The notes: generated from the letters alone by a model not told the origin. Counted from the first letter of the stretch, positions 44,499 through 53,642 are shown. The stretch is DNA of 64,000 bases from Gemmatimonadota bacterium (GCA_009838975.1 VXQO01000025.1:74073-138072); one strand, 5' to 3'. Numbers and translations are program-made.

Positions 44499-45455
44499 GT
44501 GCGGTCCCGGCAGCTGGTCCTGACCGCGGTTCCGGCGGCTCTCGCCATTCTGGCGGCGGCCTGTGAGCCGGATGCACCCGACATACCCGCGAGCCCGGTT
44601 CAGCTCGAGTCTCGCGGCAGCACGGTCGCGGCCGAAGACGGCTTCGATCTCTGGTTCGACGCGTGGGGCGAGGGACCGGCCATCATCTTTTTGGCGCGCC
44701 ACCCCGACGAGAACCGGACGCTGGCCGACGCGCTTTCGGACGGCTACCGGGTGGTGATCCACGAACCCCGGGTGATCACGCTGGGCCAGAAGGGTCTCCT
44801 GGCCGAGGCGGCGGATGATGCTGAACGGGCGCCGTGGGAAGCGCACCTGGCTGGCCGGCAGACCGACTGGGACCCGTCGGAATACGATGACTATCCTGTC
44901 GAGCTCGCGATCTCGGACCTGCATCGTGTCGCGGATGCCGCCGGTGTCGACGAGTTCGTGCTCGGCGGGTATTCCGGCACGGCGAGGCTGGCCGCGTTCA
45001 TGGCACCCTACAGCGAACGGGCCGTGGGGCTTCTCGTGGGCGGATACCACATCATCGGCAACAAGGACTATTGGCTTGGCTACGTTGCCGCCGGCTACGC
45101 CGCGCAGATGAACGACCCGAACCTTTCGGAGTTCACAAGGTTGGCGAGCCTACTGTCGCGTCAGCAGGCCCTGATCGAACAGCAGCGGGACGACCGCGCA
45201 GCGTACGGGGAGATGCCCGGCCCCAGGATCGTGTGGGTCGGCGGCGAGGACGGCAGCCCGAAGGACTCGTTGATGGCGGAGGTTTTCCCAGGTGCCAGGA
45301 TCGCCGAGAGAGTGCGTAACGCCCGGTCCGACTATGAGTTACTGGGGTTCGACTTCTTCCAGTTGGACGGGTTGGGGCACGTGGCCGCGTACGAAGCGGT
45401 TGATCAGGCGGCGCCGCTGGTGCGGGAGGCGCTGATCAGGGCTGGGTGGCGGTAG
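44499..45455 (+). CDS. Alpha/beta-hydrolase lipoprotein
   Basis: A 318-residue lipoprotein (lipobox LAAACE) with an alpha/beta-hydrolase fold. The nucleophile elbow is GGYSGTA (Ser near residue 156). An acid lies in VGGEDGS, and the probable catalytic His is in LDGLGHVAAYEAV. It starts at GTG 44499, four bases after the CehA-like stop, with GGGAG upstream, and is probably in the same transcript. Confidence 0.82.
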   Translation: MRSRQLVLTAVPAALAILAAACEPDAPDIPASPVQLESRGSTVAAEDGFDLWFDAWGEGPAIIFLARHPDENRTLADALSDGYRVVIHEPRVITLGQKGLLAEAADDAERAPWEAHLAGRQTDWDPSEYDDYPVELAISDLHRVADAAGVDEFVLGGYSGTARLAAFMAPYSERAVGLLVGGYHIIGNKDYWLGYVAAGYAAQMNDPNLSEFTRLASLLSRQQALIEQQRDDRAAYGEMPGPRIVWVGGEDGSPKDSLMAEVFPGARIAERVRNARSDYELLGFDFFQLDGLGHVAAYEAVDQAAPLVREALIRAGWR

Positions 45456-45477
45456 AGCAGCCACCTTCGAGGCGCGG

Positions 45478-46308
45478 CTATCCTTCGACTCCCGCCAGGA
45501 ACGCCCGCATTTCCGGCACCATCACCGCCGGATCGAGAATCGCCGCGGTCTCTGCACCCGGGATTTCACGCACCGTCCAGCCCATCGCCTCCAGCGTTGG
45601 CCGGGCCTCGCGCAACCGCTCCACCAGGCGCAACGGGATGCCGGCTACAGAGCTCTCTGCTTCCGAGCCGATCAGTGCGATTCGGGGACACGTGATCGCC
45701 GCCGCTACATCTGCTTCGGGCCAATCCTGCATGCCGCTGTAGAAGGTGCGCCACTGCGCGTACTGCTCGGGGTTGCGAAGGATCACCATGGCATGGGGCG
45801 GGGGCTCGGCAAGCTGCATTTCGCCGCCGCGCAGCATGTCGGCGTAGGGCGCGCCGAGCGGTGGCCAGGTGCCGCAGATCAGTGCCGAAACACGATCCGA
45901 GCGCGACGCCAGCATGAGGCCGTTGATCGCGCCCCAGAGGTGGCCGCAATAGGAGAAGCGGTCGAACCCGGCCGCGTCCGCGACGGACAGGAGGTCGGAA
46001 TACACTCGGTCGGGTGTCATCTCGGCGGGCGCCGGAACCATGGTCCTGCCGACATTGGGGTAGTCGACGAGCAGGACGCGATAGCGATCGGCAAGGCGGC
46101 TCAGGAAGCCATCCTTCACCGCGGCCCGCTCCTGGCCGAAGATCTCGGCGTAGGACGCCATGAGGGGGAAGCCGAGGAAAAGGGGAACGCCGCCTTCGGG
46201 TCCGTGCACCTCGAAATGGATGGGGTGCTGCTCTGCACTCAGGCAGGAGGACAGGACGGTGCCGGCGGCGACCGTGGCGGAGGTCTGGACGAAGTGGCGT
46301 CGGTTCAT
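45478..46308 (-). CDS. Alpha/beta-hydrolase-fold lipoprotein lacking the catalytic serine
   Basis: A 276-residue protein with an RR-x-F type twin-arginine motif (NRRHFVQTSATVAAG) and lipobox LSSC. The fold is that of alpha/beta hydrolases: a strand-turn in LVDYPNVGRT and an elbow at CGHLWGAING. In that elbow (residues 122-126, GHLWG), Leu124 (codon CTC) replaces the nucleophilic Ser of the usual GHSWG. The C-terminal region REIPGAETAAILDP has Glu253-Thr254 and no His in the catalytic position. It may be a non-catalytic binding protein. I chose the ATG at 46308, which begins the signal; it lies downstream of the cupin gene. Confidence 0.8.
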   Translation of the reverse strand: MNRRHFVQTSATVAAGTVLSSCLSAEQHPIHFEVHGPEGGVPLFLGFPLMASYAEIFGQERAAVKDGFLSRLADRYRVLLVDYPNVGRTMVPAPAEMTPDRVYSDLLSVADAAGFDRFSYCGHLWGAINGLMLASRSDRVSALICGTWPPLGAPYADMLRGGEMQLAEPPPHAMVILRNPEQYAQWRTFYSGMQDWPEADVAAAITCPRIALIGSEAESSVAGIPLRLVERLREARPTLEAMGWTVREIPGAETAAILDPAVMVPEMRAFLAGVEG

Positions 46309-46360
46309 GATGGGCGGGCAAGATACCGTGCGGCTGCCCGTTTGCAAGACGATCGGGGCG

Positions 46361-46792
46361 TCAGTCGCCACCGGTCCCCTGCTCCATCCCCACCCCCTTC
46401 AGCTGCACTACAATGACCTCGATGGGGTCGGGCCCCTCGTTTACGTCGCCGTGGAGTTCGCCCGGCGGGTCTGCTTCGAGCCAGTAGGCGCTCCCCGTCT
46501 CCCAGGTCATGTCGTGTCGCTCGCCCGAGTCGTTCACCACCGTCAGCGTGCCGCCCTTCAGCGCGATGATCGCGCGGGGGTTGTCGTGCCGATGCATTTC
46601 GAGGGGCTGATTCGGGACGATCACGGTCTTCCATACGGTCACGTGCTCGTTTTCGAACTGCGGGATGCGCCGGGTGGCGGCCTCGGGTTCGGCAGGCGCG
46701 TCAGCGGGCTGTTCGGCGGCTTGATCGGCGGGCTGACCGCAGGCGGAGACCAGCACCATCAGGAGTGGCACGACCGGTAGGATGACCTTCAT
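46361..46792 (-). CDS. Cupin-domain lipoprotein
   Basis: A 143-residue lipoprotein (lipobox LVSAC) with an acidic low-complexity linker (residues 20-45) and a single cupin barrel. Metal-binding histidines are in LEMHRHDNPRAIIAL and in the second motif GELHGDV. The ATG at 46792 has AAGGAG 8 bases upstream. It precedes the serine-less hydrolase by 52 bases on the same strand. The role is unknown; it could be an oxygenase-like or ligand-binding cupin. Confidence 0.82.
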   Translation of the reverse strand: MKVILPVVPLLMVLVSACGQPADQAAEQPADAPAEPEAATRRIPQFENEHVTVWKTVIVPNQPLEMHRHDNPRAIIALKGGTLTVVNDSGERHDMTWETGSAYWLEADPPGELHGDVNEGPDPIEVIVVQLKGVGMEQGTGGD

Positions 46793-46918
46793 CTTCTGAC
46801 TCCTTGGCAACAGGGATTTGTCGGGCTGTCGAAGGATCCGGGCAAGATCGCGCGGATCGGTGGCCGTCCGCTACCTTTCGGGCTCTTACGACCCGTCGTA
46901 CCCTGCCAGGCTCATGCC

Positions 46919-49402
46919 ATGCGAATCTCCCGATCGCTGTCCACCTCCGCCATCGTGCTTGCCCTGTTTCCGGCCGGCCCGATGAGCGCCGCCGCCCAGA
47001 CCGCTCCAGCAGGCGGGGGTGTGACCGTCCCCGGCCTCACCGCCCCGGTCGAGATCATTCGTGACCGATGGGGGATCAACCACATCTACGCCGAGACTGA
47101 GTACGACCTCTTCTTCGCCCAGGGATACGCCGCCGCACGGGACCGCCTCTTCCAGTTCGAGATCTGGAGGGCGCAGGCAACCGGCACCGTCGCCGAGTTG
47201 CTGGGTCCGAGCGAGCTGGAACGCGACATCGGCTTCCGCCTCTTTCGTTTCCGCGGCGACATGACACAGGAGATGAATCACTACCACGACCGGGGCTCGC
47301 TCATCATTCCGGCGTACGTGGACGGAGTGAACGCCTACATCGCCGAGACCCAGGCCGACCCCTCGCTGCTCCCGATCGAATTCGACCTCCTCGGCATCCG
47401 CCCGAAGCGGTGGACGTCGGAGGTCGTGATTTCCCGCCACCAGGGGCTGCTCGGCAACATCGGGGCGGAGTTGAACTACGGGCGCGCGGTGGCCGCAGTG
47501 GGCGCCGACGCGGTGAAGCGGGTCGCGAATTTCCACCCGGGCGATCCCGACATCGCGCTCGATCCGGTCATCGACAGGGCGCTCCTGAGCCAGGACATCC
47601 TGGGGCTGTACAACGCGTTTCGCGGTCCGGTGCGGTTCCGCCCCGAGCACCTGGTGCCAGAGCACCGCGGGGACGAGGAAGCGTTCGCACGGCTGGAGGA
47701 GGCGTCGGCACAGGTGCGTGGCGCCACGGCCGGCTGGCAGGACGCCCCCAGCTGGCAGGACCCCCTCGCCTGGCCGGACTACGAGAGTCTCGGCTCGAAC
47801 AACTGGGTCGTGAGCGGTCGCCTGAGCGAGAGCGGCTATCCGCTAATGGCCAACGACCCCCACCGCGCCCAGTCGGCGCCCTCGCTCCGATACTGGGTGC
47901 ACCTGGTGGGCCCGGGGTGGAACGTGATCGGCGGCGGCGAACCCGAGATTCCGGGGGTCAGCATCGGCCACAACGAGTACGGGGCCTGGGGACTCACCGT
48001 TTTCCGCACCGACGGCGAGGACCTGTACGTCTACGAGACGGACCCGGAGAATCCGAACCGCTACCGGTACCGCGATGGATGGGAGGAGATGACGGTCATT
48101 GCGGAGGAGATTCCCGTGAAGGGAGAGGATCCGCATCTCGCCGAATTCAAGTACACACGCCACGGTCCGGTGGTCTTCGAGAACCACGAGGAGAGGGTCG
48201 CGTACGCCGTCCGGGCCGCGTGGCTCGAACCTGGCGGCGCCCCCTATCTGGCGAGCCTGCGCATGGACCAGGCCCGCAGCTGGGAAGAGTTCGTCGAGGC
48301 CTGCAACTACTCCAACATCCCGGGCGAGAACATGATCTGGGCGGACCGCGAGGGGAACATCGGCTGGCAGGCGGTCGGTATCGCACCGATCCGCCGCAAC
48401 TGGTCCGGGCTGGTCCCGGTTCCCGGCGACGGGCGCTACGAGTGGGACGGCTACCTGCCCATCACGGCCAAACCCAGCGTGTACAACCCGCCGGAAGGCT
48501 ACTTCGCCACCGCGAACAACCACCTCACGCCGCCCGCCTACCCGCACATGGACGCCATCGGTTTCGAGTGGTCTGACCCGTATCGGTGGACGCGCGCGGC
48601 CGAGGTCCTCGGCTCGGGACGCCTCCACTCGATGGCCGACATGATGGCGCTGCAGACCGACTACCTCTCGATCCCGGCGCGCACCCTGGTGCCGATGCTG
48701 CGGCACGTGGCGACAGGCGGCACCGACGTCGAACGGGCACGCGAACTGCTCCTGGCCTGGGACTTCGTGCTGGATCCGACCTCGGTCGCGGCGGGGATCT
48801 ACAACGCCTTTGAAGCCCGGGTCCGCGCCAACGTCCGCAACGTCTTCGTCCCGCCGAACCAGCGGAGCGTCCTGGGCGGCATGGCGCTCGTCAAGGTGAT
48901 CGGCCACCTCACCACGCCCGGCGGCGAGTTCGGCGACGACCCCATCGCGGGGCGGGACGCGGTGCTGCTGCGCAGCCTCGAGGAAGCGGTGGCGTCCCTG
49001 CGCGACAGGTTTGGCGGCGACATGGACCGCTGGCAGTACGGGCAGCCCGACTACAAGCACGCCACCATCTTCCACCCCCTCTCCCGCGCTGCGTCGCCCG
49101 AAGTGGCCGCCCGCCTCACCGTCGGACCGCTAACGCGCGGTGGCAACAGCTACACCCTCAACAACACCGGCGGCGGCGACAACCAGACCTCGGGCGCGTC
49201 GTTCCGGATCATCGTCGACACCGGCGACTGGGACCGGGCGGTCGGCTCGAACACCCCCGGTCAGTCCGGCGACCCCGACTCGCCCTTCTACGACGACCTC
49301 TTCGAGCTCTGGGCCGACGACCGCTTCTTCCCCGTGTTCTATTCGCGCGAACGGATCGAATCAGTGGCCGCGGAGCGCACGATGCTGGTGCCCGGTGGGT
49401 GA
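46919..49402 (+). CDS. Penicillin acylase family N-terminal-serine hydrolase, secreted
   Basis: An 827-residue Ntn-hydrolase precursor. A signal peptide ends at about PMSAAAQTAP. The alpha chain starts near VEIIRDRWGINHIYAETEYDLFFAQGYAAARDRLFQ, typical of the family. Autocleavage is predicted before Ser293 in ESLGSNNWVVSG, leaving that Ser as the N-terminal nucleophile of the beta chain. Family enzymes hydrolyse amide bonds of beta-lactams, acyl-homoserine lactones or acylated amines; the substrate is not deducible. TACCTT at 46872-46877 is a possible -10. The next gene overlaps its end by 8 bases. Confidence 0.93.
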   Translation: MRISRSLSTSAIVLALFPAGPMSAAAQTAPAGGGVTVPGLTAPVEIIRDRWGINHIYAETEYDLFFAQGYAAARDRLFQFEIWRAQATGTVAELLGPSELERDIGFRLFRFRGDMTQEMNHYHDRGSLIIPAYVDGVNAYIAETQADPSLLPIEFDLLGIRPKRWTSEVVISRHQGLLGNIGAELNYGRAVAAVGADAVKRVANFHPGDPDIALDPVIDRALLSQDILGLYNAFRGPVRFRPEHLVPEHRGDEEAFARLEEASAQVRGATAGWQDAPSWQDPLAWPDYESLGSNNWVVSGRLSESGYPLMANDPHRAQSAPSLRYWVHLVGPGWNVIGGGEPEIPGVSIGHNEYGAWGLTVFRTDGEDLYVYETDPENPNRYRYRDGWEEMTVIAEEIPVKGEDPHLAEFKYTRHGPVVFENHEERVAYAVRAAWLEPGGAPYLASLRMDQARSWEEFVEACNYSNIPGENMIWADREGNIGWQAVGIAPIRRNWSGLVPVPGDGRYEWDGYLPITAKPSVYNPPEGYFATANNHLTPPAYPHMDAIGFEWSDPYRWTRAAEVLGSGRLHSMADMMALQTDYLSIPARTLVPMLRHVATGGTDVERARELLLAWDFVLDPTSVAAGIYNAFEARVRANVRNVFVPPNQRSVLGGMALVKVIGHLTTPGGEFGDDPIAGRDAVLLRSLEEAVASLRDRFGGDMDRWQYGQPDYKHATIFHPLSRAASPEVAARLTVGPLTRGGNSYTLNNTGGGDNQTSGASFRIIVDTGDWDRAVGSNTPGQSGDPDSPFYDDLFELWADDRFFPVFYSRERIESVAAERTMLVPGG

Positions 49403-50012
49403 CGCCCGGGGGCGCGGCACCCCCACCTCCCCGCGCTTCTTTCGCACCCAGGCCGACCTGCGCGCCTGGTTCGAGAAGAACCACGACCGGGGCGGCGAAC
49501 TCTGGGTGGGCTACTACAAGAAGGGCACGGGCCTGCCCAGCGTCACCTGGCCCGAATCGGTGGACGCCGCGCTCTGCTTCGGCTGGATCGACGGGTTGAA
49601 GAAGTCGGTCGACCGGAAGAGCTATACCCTGCGTTTCACGCCGCGCCGCAAGCGCAGCCATTGGAGCGCCAGGAACCTCGGCCGCATGAAGGAGCTGATC
49701 GCGGAGGGGCTGGTTGCCGAGCCGGGGCTGGCAGCGTACGAGCGGCGGGACCGCCGCAGGGAGAAACAGGCGTCATACGAACAGTCGGGAGAGGTGTCGC
49801 TGCCTGCCGAGTACGAAGGCAGGCTGAGGGCGAACCCCGCCGCGTGGGAGTATTTCCGAAACGCGCGGCCGTCCTACCGGAAGCAGGTGACCTGGTGGGT
49901 AGTCAGCGCGAAGCGCGAGGACACTCGGCAGAGGCGCCTGGGTATCCTGATCGAATCGTGTGCCGAGGGCGACGTCATTCCGCCGTTGCGCTGGGCGAAG
50001 AAGGAAGGCTGA
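49395..50012 (+). CDS. YdeI/OmpD-associated-type protein
   Basis: A 205-residue soluble protein of the YdeI family. Conserved elements: RFFRTQADLRAWFEKNHDRGGELWVGYYKKGTG, the WPESVDAALCFGWIDG motif and FTPRRKRSHWSARNLGRMKELIAEG, ending in the family's C-terminal YRKQVTWWVVSAKREDTRQRRL. Function is unknown; some members affect resistance to antimicrobial peptides. It starts at GTG 49395, overlapping the acylase stop by 8 bases; upstream sequence in frame shadows the acylase. It overlaps the convergent UvrC-like gene by 38 bases. Confidence 0.82.
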   Translation: MGDARGRGTPTSPRFFRTQADLRAWFEKNHDRGGELWVGYYKKGTGLPSVTWPESVDAALCFGWIDGLKKSVDRKSYTLRFTPRRKRSHWSARNLGRMKELIAEGLVAEPGLAAYERRDRRREKQASYEQSGEVSLPAEYEGRLRANPAAWEYFRNARPSYRKQVTWWVVSAKREDTRQRRLGILIESCAEGDVIPPLRWAKKEG

Positions 50013-51111
50013 GCCCAGGAGCTACCGGGGCCTGGGCCACCGACTCCCGGTTCGCTGCGAGCCACTTCTCGGGCGTCACTGCGCGGCACCGTTCATCGGG
50101 CCGCTTGTTGAACCACGACAGGGTAAGGAGGACCTCGGCGGCCGCGTCGGCCTCCAGGGTCGCGTCGCGGTCCGCGAGGGCGGGACGGAATGCGCCCTCC
50201 ACGACCTCGCTGGCGCGGCGGCGGGCCCCGTCGCTCTTCGGCCAGGGCATCTCGCCCCACATGGTGCCGCGGCGGATGAGGTACACGCGGTCGTCGCCGC
50301 CGAATCCCGGCACCGGGTAGACCAGGTTGAGATGCTCGATCTGCCCGCGGAACCCCGAAAGGTGGTCCCTCAGCCTTTCCAGCGTCTCCATGCGGTCGTG
50401 GAGACGCGCGGCGTACTCGAAGTCGAGGCGCTTCGTCGCTCTCTTCAACAAATCGGAAAGCTCTTCGAGCGGACTGCGGCTGCGGGTCTCAAGAAAGGCG
50501 CGGGCGACCCGCAACCGGCTGTTGTACTCGGCGGCGGTGCATCGGCCGGCGCAGGGCGCGGGACAGGTCCCGGTCTCCGCGCGGATGCAACGCGGGGTGC
50601 GACCGCCCGGGAACATCTCGAACTGATCGCCGAAGTGAATGGGGGTGTCGGAGGAACAGTCCCGCAGGCCGGTCGCCAGCGAAAGCTCGTGGACCGCCCG
50701 GGCCAGCCACTGCATCTGTCCGAAGGGGCCATAGTAGCGGGCGCCGTCGTTGTGGACGCGCGTGACCGGAACGAGGCGCGGTGCGGGTTCGCGCGTGATC
50801 TTGATGAACCCGTAACGGCGGTCGCGCCTGTGCTGAACATTGTACTCCGGCTGCCACGCCCGGATCAGGTGCATCTCGCGGAAAAGCGCGGCGAATTCGT
50901 TGGGCGCATGGTCCCACCGGACCGACGACGCCTCTGCGACCAGCCGGGCTGCCTTGCCTGTTTCTTCGCGGAAGTAGGAAAGGAGGCGCGACCGAAGCCG
51001 CACGGACTTGCCCACGTAGAGGATTCGCCCGTCGGCGCCCAGCCAGCGGTAGACGCCGGGGCGCTCCTCGGCGGTGGCGCAGACCTCTTCTCGCAGAGAT
51101 TCGGCGTTCAT
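49975..51111 (-). CDS. GIY-YIG nuclease, UvrC-like but lacking the C-terminal nuclease half
   Basis: A 378-residue protein corresponding to the N-terminal half of UvrC. The GIY-YIG domain is at about residues 15-95 (PGVYRWLGADGRILYVGKSVRLRSRLLSYF). Four cysteines C175, C183, C187 and C191 match the iron-sulfur-type cluster reported for UvrC/Cho. A UVR motif (LKRATKRLDFEYAARLHDRMETLERLRD) follows. The RNase H-like 5' nuclease domain and the helix-hairpin-helix domain of UvrC are absent; the last 100 residues show no family. It may act like Cho, making only the 3' incision. The start ATG at 51111 lacks a clear ribosome-binding site. Confidence 0.82.
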   Translation of the reverse strand: MNAESLREEVCATAEERPGVYRWLGADGRILYVGKSVRLRSRLLSYFREETGKAARLVAEASSVRWDHAPNEFAALFREMHLIRAWQPEYNVQHRRDRRYGFIKITREPAPRLVPVTRVHNDGARYYGPFGQMQWLARAVHELSLATGLRDCSSDTPIHFGDQFEMFPGGRTPRCIRAETGTCPAPCAGRCTAAEYNSRLRVARAFLETRSRSPLEELSDLLKRATKRLDFEYAARLHDRMETLERLRDHLSGFRGQIEHLNLVYPVPGFGGDDRVYLIRRGTMWGEMPWPKSDGARRRASEVVEGAFRPALADRDATLEADAAAEVLLTLSWFNKRPDERCRAVTPEKWLAANRESVAQAPVAPGLSLPSSPSATAE

Positions 51112-51217
51112 GGCGACGCAACTTCGCAATTTGTTCGGTATAGGTCAATGTGTTTCGCCCAAATATGTCCCAAACAGCTATTGCGGGGGCCCGGGGCAGC
51201 GGCTATTGTGGCACTCC

Positions 51218-52594
51218 ATGCACAGGCATGGACGCTCCATCGTCATTCGTGATCCGGTCTGGAACACGATTCGCCTCGACGCCGTCGCAGCGTCGATCGT
51301 CGACACCGCTCCCTTCCAGCGGCTGCGGTACATTCGGCAACTCGGTCTCGCCCACCTGGTGTACCCGGGAGCGACGCATACGCGCTTCGATCACGCGGTG
51401 GGCGTGTATCACCTTGCCGTCCGCGCGATCAGGATCCTGAAGTCCGGCCCCGCGCTTCCGCCGGAAGCGTGGGAAGGCGCCCGGCTGATCCCCTACGCGG
51501 CCCTGTTGCATGACATCGGTCACTACGCCTTCTCGCATGCTCTCGAGGAGCTCGAGCCGGAGCGGATTGCAGGGGACCACGAGGAGATGAGCGCGCTCTT
51601 CTTCGAATCGCCGGAACTGAGGGCCGCGCTGGCGTCGCTGGGGACGAACGCGCCCGGGGAGATCTTCCGGATCATCAGGGGAGAGGGGGACACGGCTCTG
51701 CGCGGACTGGTCAGCGGGAGCCTCGATCTCGACAAGATGGAATACCTGCGCCGCGACGCCCGCTTTTGCGGCGTGCCGTACGGCGAGGTGGACGCGGAGC
51801 GGCTCCTGCAGGGCCTGGCGGTGTTGCAGGATCCCGTTACGGGGCACTGGGAGGTGGGCGTGCGGGCCAAGTCGCTGAGCGCGCTGGAATCCCTGCTGTT
51901 CGCCAAGTACCAGATGTTCCGAAACGTCTACTGGCACCACGCTGTGCGTGCGGCCACCGGGCTCTACAAGCGGATCGTGGAGATGGCTGTGGAGGCGCGA
52001 ATCCTCTCGCCCCTGGATCTGATCGGCCCCACCGACGAGGAACTACTGTTCGAACTCCGCCAGCGGGCCCGGTCGGGGTCCGGCGATGTGGCGGAGCGGC
52101 TGAGCCGGCGCTGGCTGCCCGCGCTGAAGGACCGCAAGCTGCCGAAGCGGGCGGCCGAAATACCGGCGTGGCAGCTGGAGGAACGGACTCTCCCCGAATG
52201 GGTAAGTGGAGACACGGCCGAGAAGCGGCACTGGGAAGACGGCGTAGCGGCGGAACTGGGGCTGGCACCCGGGGAGGTGATCCTCGATTTTCCGGTTACG
52301 AAGGCCATGTTCCAGCTCGACGTCCTCGTCGACCGGAATGGTCGGACGGTTCGGCTGGGGAGGAAGGGGATTCCGGGGCTGATCGACCTGCCGAAGCTTG
52401 CGGAGGAGTTGCACCGTACTGCAAGGGTGCTGCGACTGTTCACCTTCGAGCGCAGGGAGGTGGACCCGGAGTGGCTGCTGGATCGGCTGGCGGAGCGTCG
52501 GCCGGCTGGCAAGTCCCTCACGGGCACGACCCCGCGTTCGGAGACAACCTTGAGCGGAACCGGGAACGTCTGTAGTGGCGGGGGTAGGAAATGA
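51218..52594 (+). CDS. HD-superfamily phosphohydrolase (dNTPase-like)
   Basis: A 458-residue protein with the HD metal-binding signature: HTRFDHAVGVYHLAVRAI near residue 48, then ALLHDIGHYAFSHALEELE near 98, and a distal Asp in VSGSLDLDKMEYLRRDA. This is the arrangement of the YdhJ/SAMHD1-related family, which hydrolyses nucleotides. The ATG at 51218 is the best start: the open frame upstream overlaps the divergent nuclease gene and lacks similarity. The substrate is unknown. Confidence 0.85.
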   Translation: MHRHGRSIVIRDPVWNTIRLDAVAASIVDTAPFQRLRYIRQLGLAHLVYPGATHTRFDHAVGVYHLAVRAIRILKSGPALPPEAWEGARLIPYAALLHDIGHYAFSHALEELEPERIAGDHEEMSALFFESPELRAALASLGTNAPGEIFRIIRGEGDTALRGLVSGSLDLDKMEYLRRDARFCGVPYGEVDAERLLQGLAVLQDPVTGHWEVGVRAKSLSALESLLFAKYQMFRNVYWHHAVRAATGLYKRIVEMAVEARILSPLDLIGPTDEELLFELRQRARSGSGDVAERLSRRWLPALKDRKLPKRAAEIPAWQLEERTLPEWVSGDTAEKRHWEDGVAAELGLAPGEVILDFPVTKAMFQLDVLVDRNGRTVRLGRKGIPGLIDLPKLAEELHRTARVLRLFTFERREVDPEWLLDRLAERRPAGKSLTGTTPRSETTLSGTGNVCSGGGRK

Positions 52595-52647
52595 CCGGGA
52601 ATACCGCTGTTCGAAGTGCCCGGGCTGCCGATACCCGAAGAAAATCA

Positions 52648-52676
52648 TTGACACGGCGCAATCACAACCGTACTGT
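52648..52676 (+). promoter_or_regulatory. Predicted promoter of the sigma factor gene
   Basis: A perfect TTGACA (52648-52653), a 17-base spacer, then TACTGT (52671-52676). Transcription would start near 52683, leaving a 66-base leader. The block is AT-rich compared with its surroundings. Confidence 0.6.
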
Positions 52677-52748
52677 TAACGGCTGTACATACCACGCGCT
52701 TCCGCCGGACGGGCTGTCCGGTCCGTAACGGAGAATCGAGAAAGAAAG

Positions 52749-53642
52749 ATGGCCAGGAAAAGTCGGCGTGGGAAGAGAAGGGTGAATCTGCTCACGGGGT
52801 TCGACGCGAGTCTGGATGAACAGACCGCGCTGGACCAGTATCTGCGCGATGTGAGCCGCCACGAACTGATCACGCCTGATATGGAGAAGGTCCTGGGCGC
52901 GCGCGCCCAGAAGGGCGACGAAGAGGCGATCCAGGCGCTCGCCAAGGCGAACCTGCGCTTTGTGATCAGCGTCGCGAAAAAGTACCAGAACCGGGGTGTC
53001 TCCCTGACGGATCTGATCCAGGAGGGCAACGTCGGACTGGTCACGGCTGCTCGCAAGTTTGATCCGGAGCAGGGCGTCAAGTTCATTTCGTACGCCGTTT
53101 GGTGGATCCGTCAGGCCATTCTGGCCTCGCTCGCCAACCACGGCCGTCCGGTCCGCGTCCCGCTGAACCGGGCGTCGGATCTGGCACGGATCTTCCGCGA
53201 GAAGGAGCGGCTGAAGCAGGAGCTGGGGCGGGATCCGACCAGCGAGGAACTGGGCGAGGCCACCTTCCTGACGCCACAGCTCGTCGAGTCGCTGCAGACG
53301 CTGAACGCCGCGGAAATCCGCCTCGATGCGCCGATCGGCGACAGCGAGGACTCGCAGCTGGTCGAGCGCTTCATCACGGAGGAGGCTGCCGAGCCGGAGC
53401 TGGAAGTCGAGAACCGGCTTCTCACCGAGGCCGTCACCAACGCGCTGGGGACGCTCGATCCGCGCGACGCGCGCGTGCTCAGGCTCTACTTCGGGCTCGA
53501 AGGTGAGAGGGAGCACACCCTCGAGGAGATCGGAAACCTCCTCGGCGTGACGCGGGAGCGCATCCGTCAGCTCAGGGACCGGGCGCTCAAGCGCCTTCGG
53601 GAAGGCGAAAAGGGCAAGGCCCTCAAGTCCTTCGCCGCCTAG
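52749..53642 (+). CDS. RNA polymerase sigma factor, sigma-70 family (RpoD/SigA-like)
   Basis: A 297-residue sigma factor lacking region 1.1. Region 1.2 is DQYLRDVSRHELITPDMEKVLG (about residues 29-50). Region 2 has ANLRFVISVAKKYQNRGVSLTDLIQEGNVGLVTAARKFDPEQG and the -10-melting FISYAVWWIRQAI. Region 3 starts near FREKERLKQELGRDPT. Region 4 with the -35-binding helix-turn-helix is LEEIGNLLGVTRERIRQLRDRALKRLR. It could be the primary sigma of a region-1.1-less type or a group 2 sigma; one window cannot decide. The ATG at 52749 follows a purine-rich GAGAAAGAAAG. Confidence 0.93.
   Translation: MARKSRRGKRRVNLLTGFDASLDEQTALDQYLRDVSRHELITPDMEKVLGARAQKGDEEAIQALAKANLRFVISVAKKYQNRGVSLTDLIQEGNVGLVTAARKFDPEQGVKFISYAVWWIRQAILASLANHGRPVRVPLNRASDLARIFREKERLKQELGRDPTSEELGEATFLTPQLVESLQTLNAAEIRLDAPIGDSEDSQLVERFITEEAAEPELEVENRLLTEAVTNALGTLDPRDARVLRLYFGLEGEREHTLEEIGNLLGVTRERIRQLRDRALKRLREGEKGKALKSFAA

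Noticed and set aside
46919-49402. Assignment of the penicillin acylase as a quorum-quenching enzyme
   Set aside because: The fold and Ser293 are clear, but substrate class (beta-lactam, homoserine lactone, other amide) cannot be told from sequence alone.
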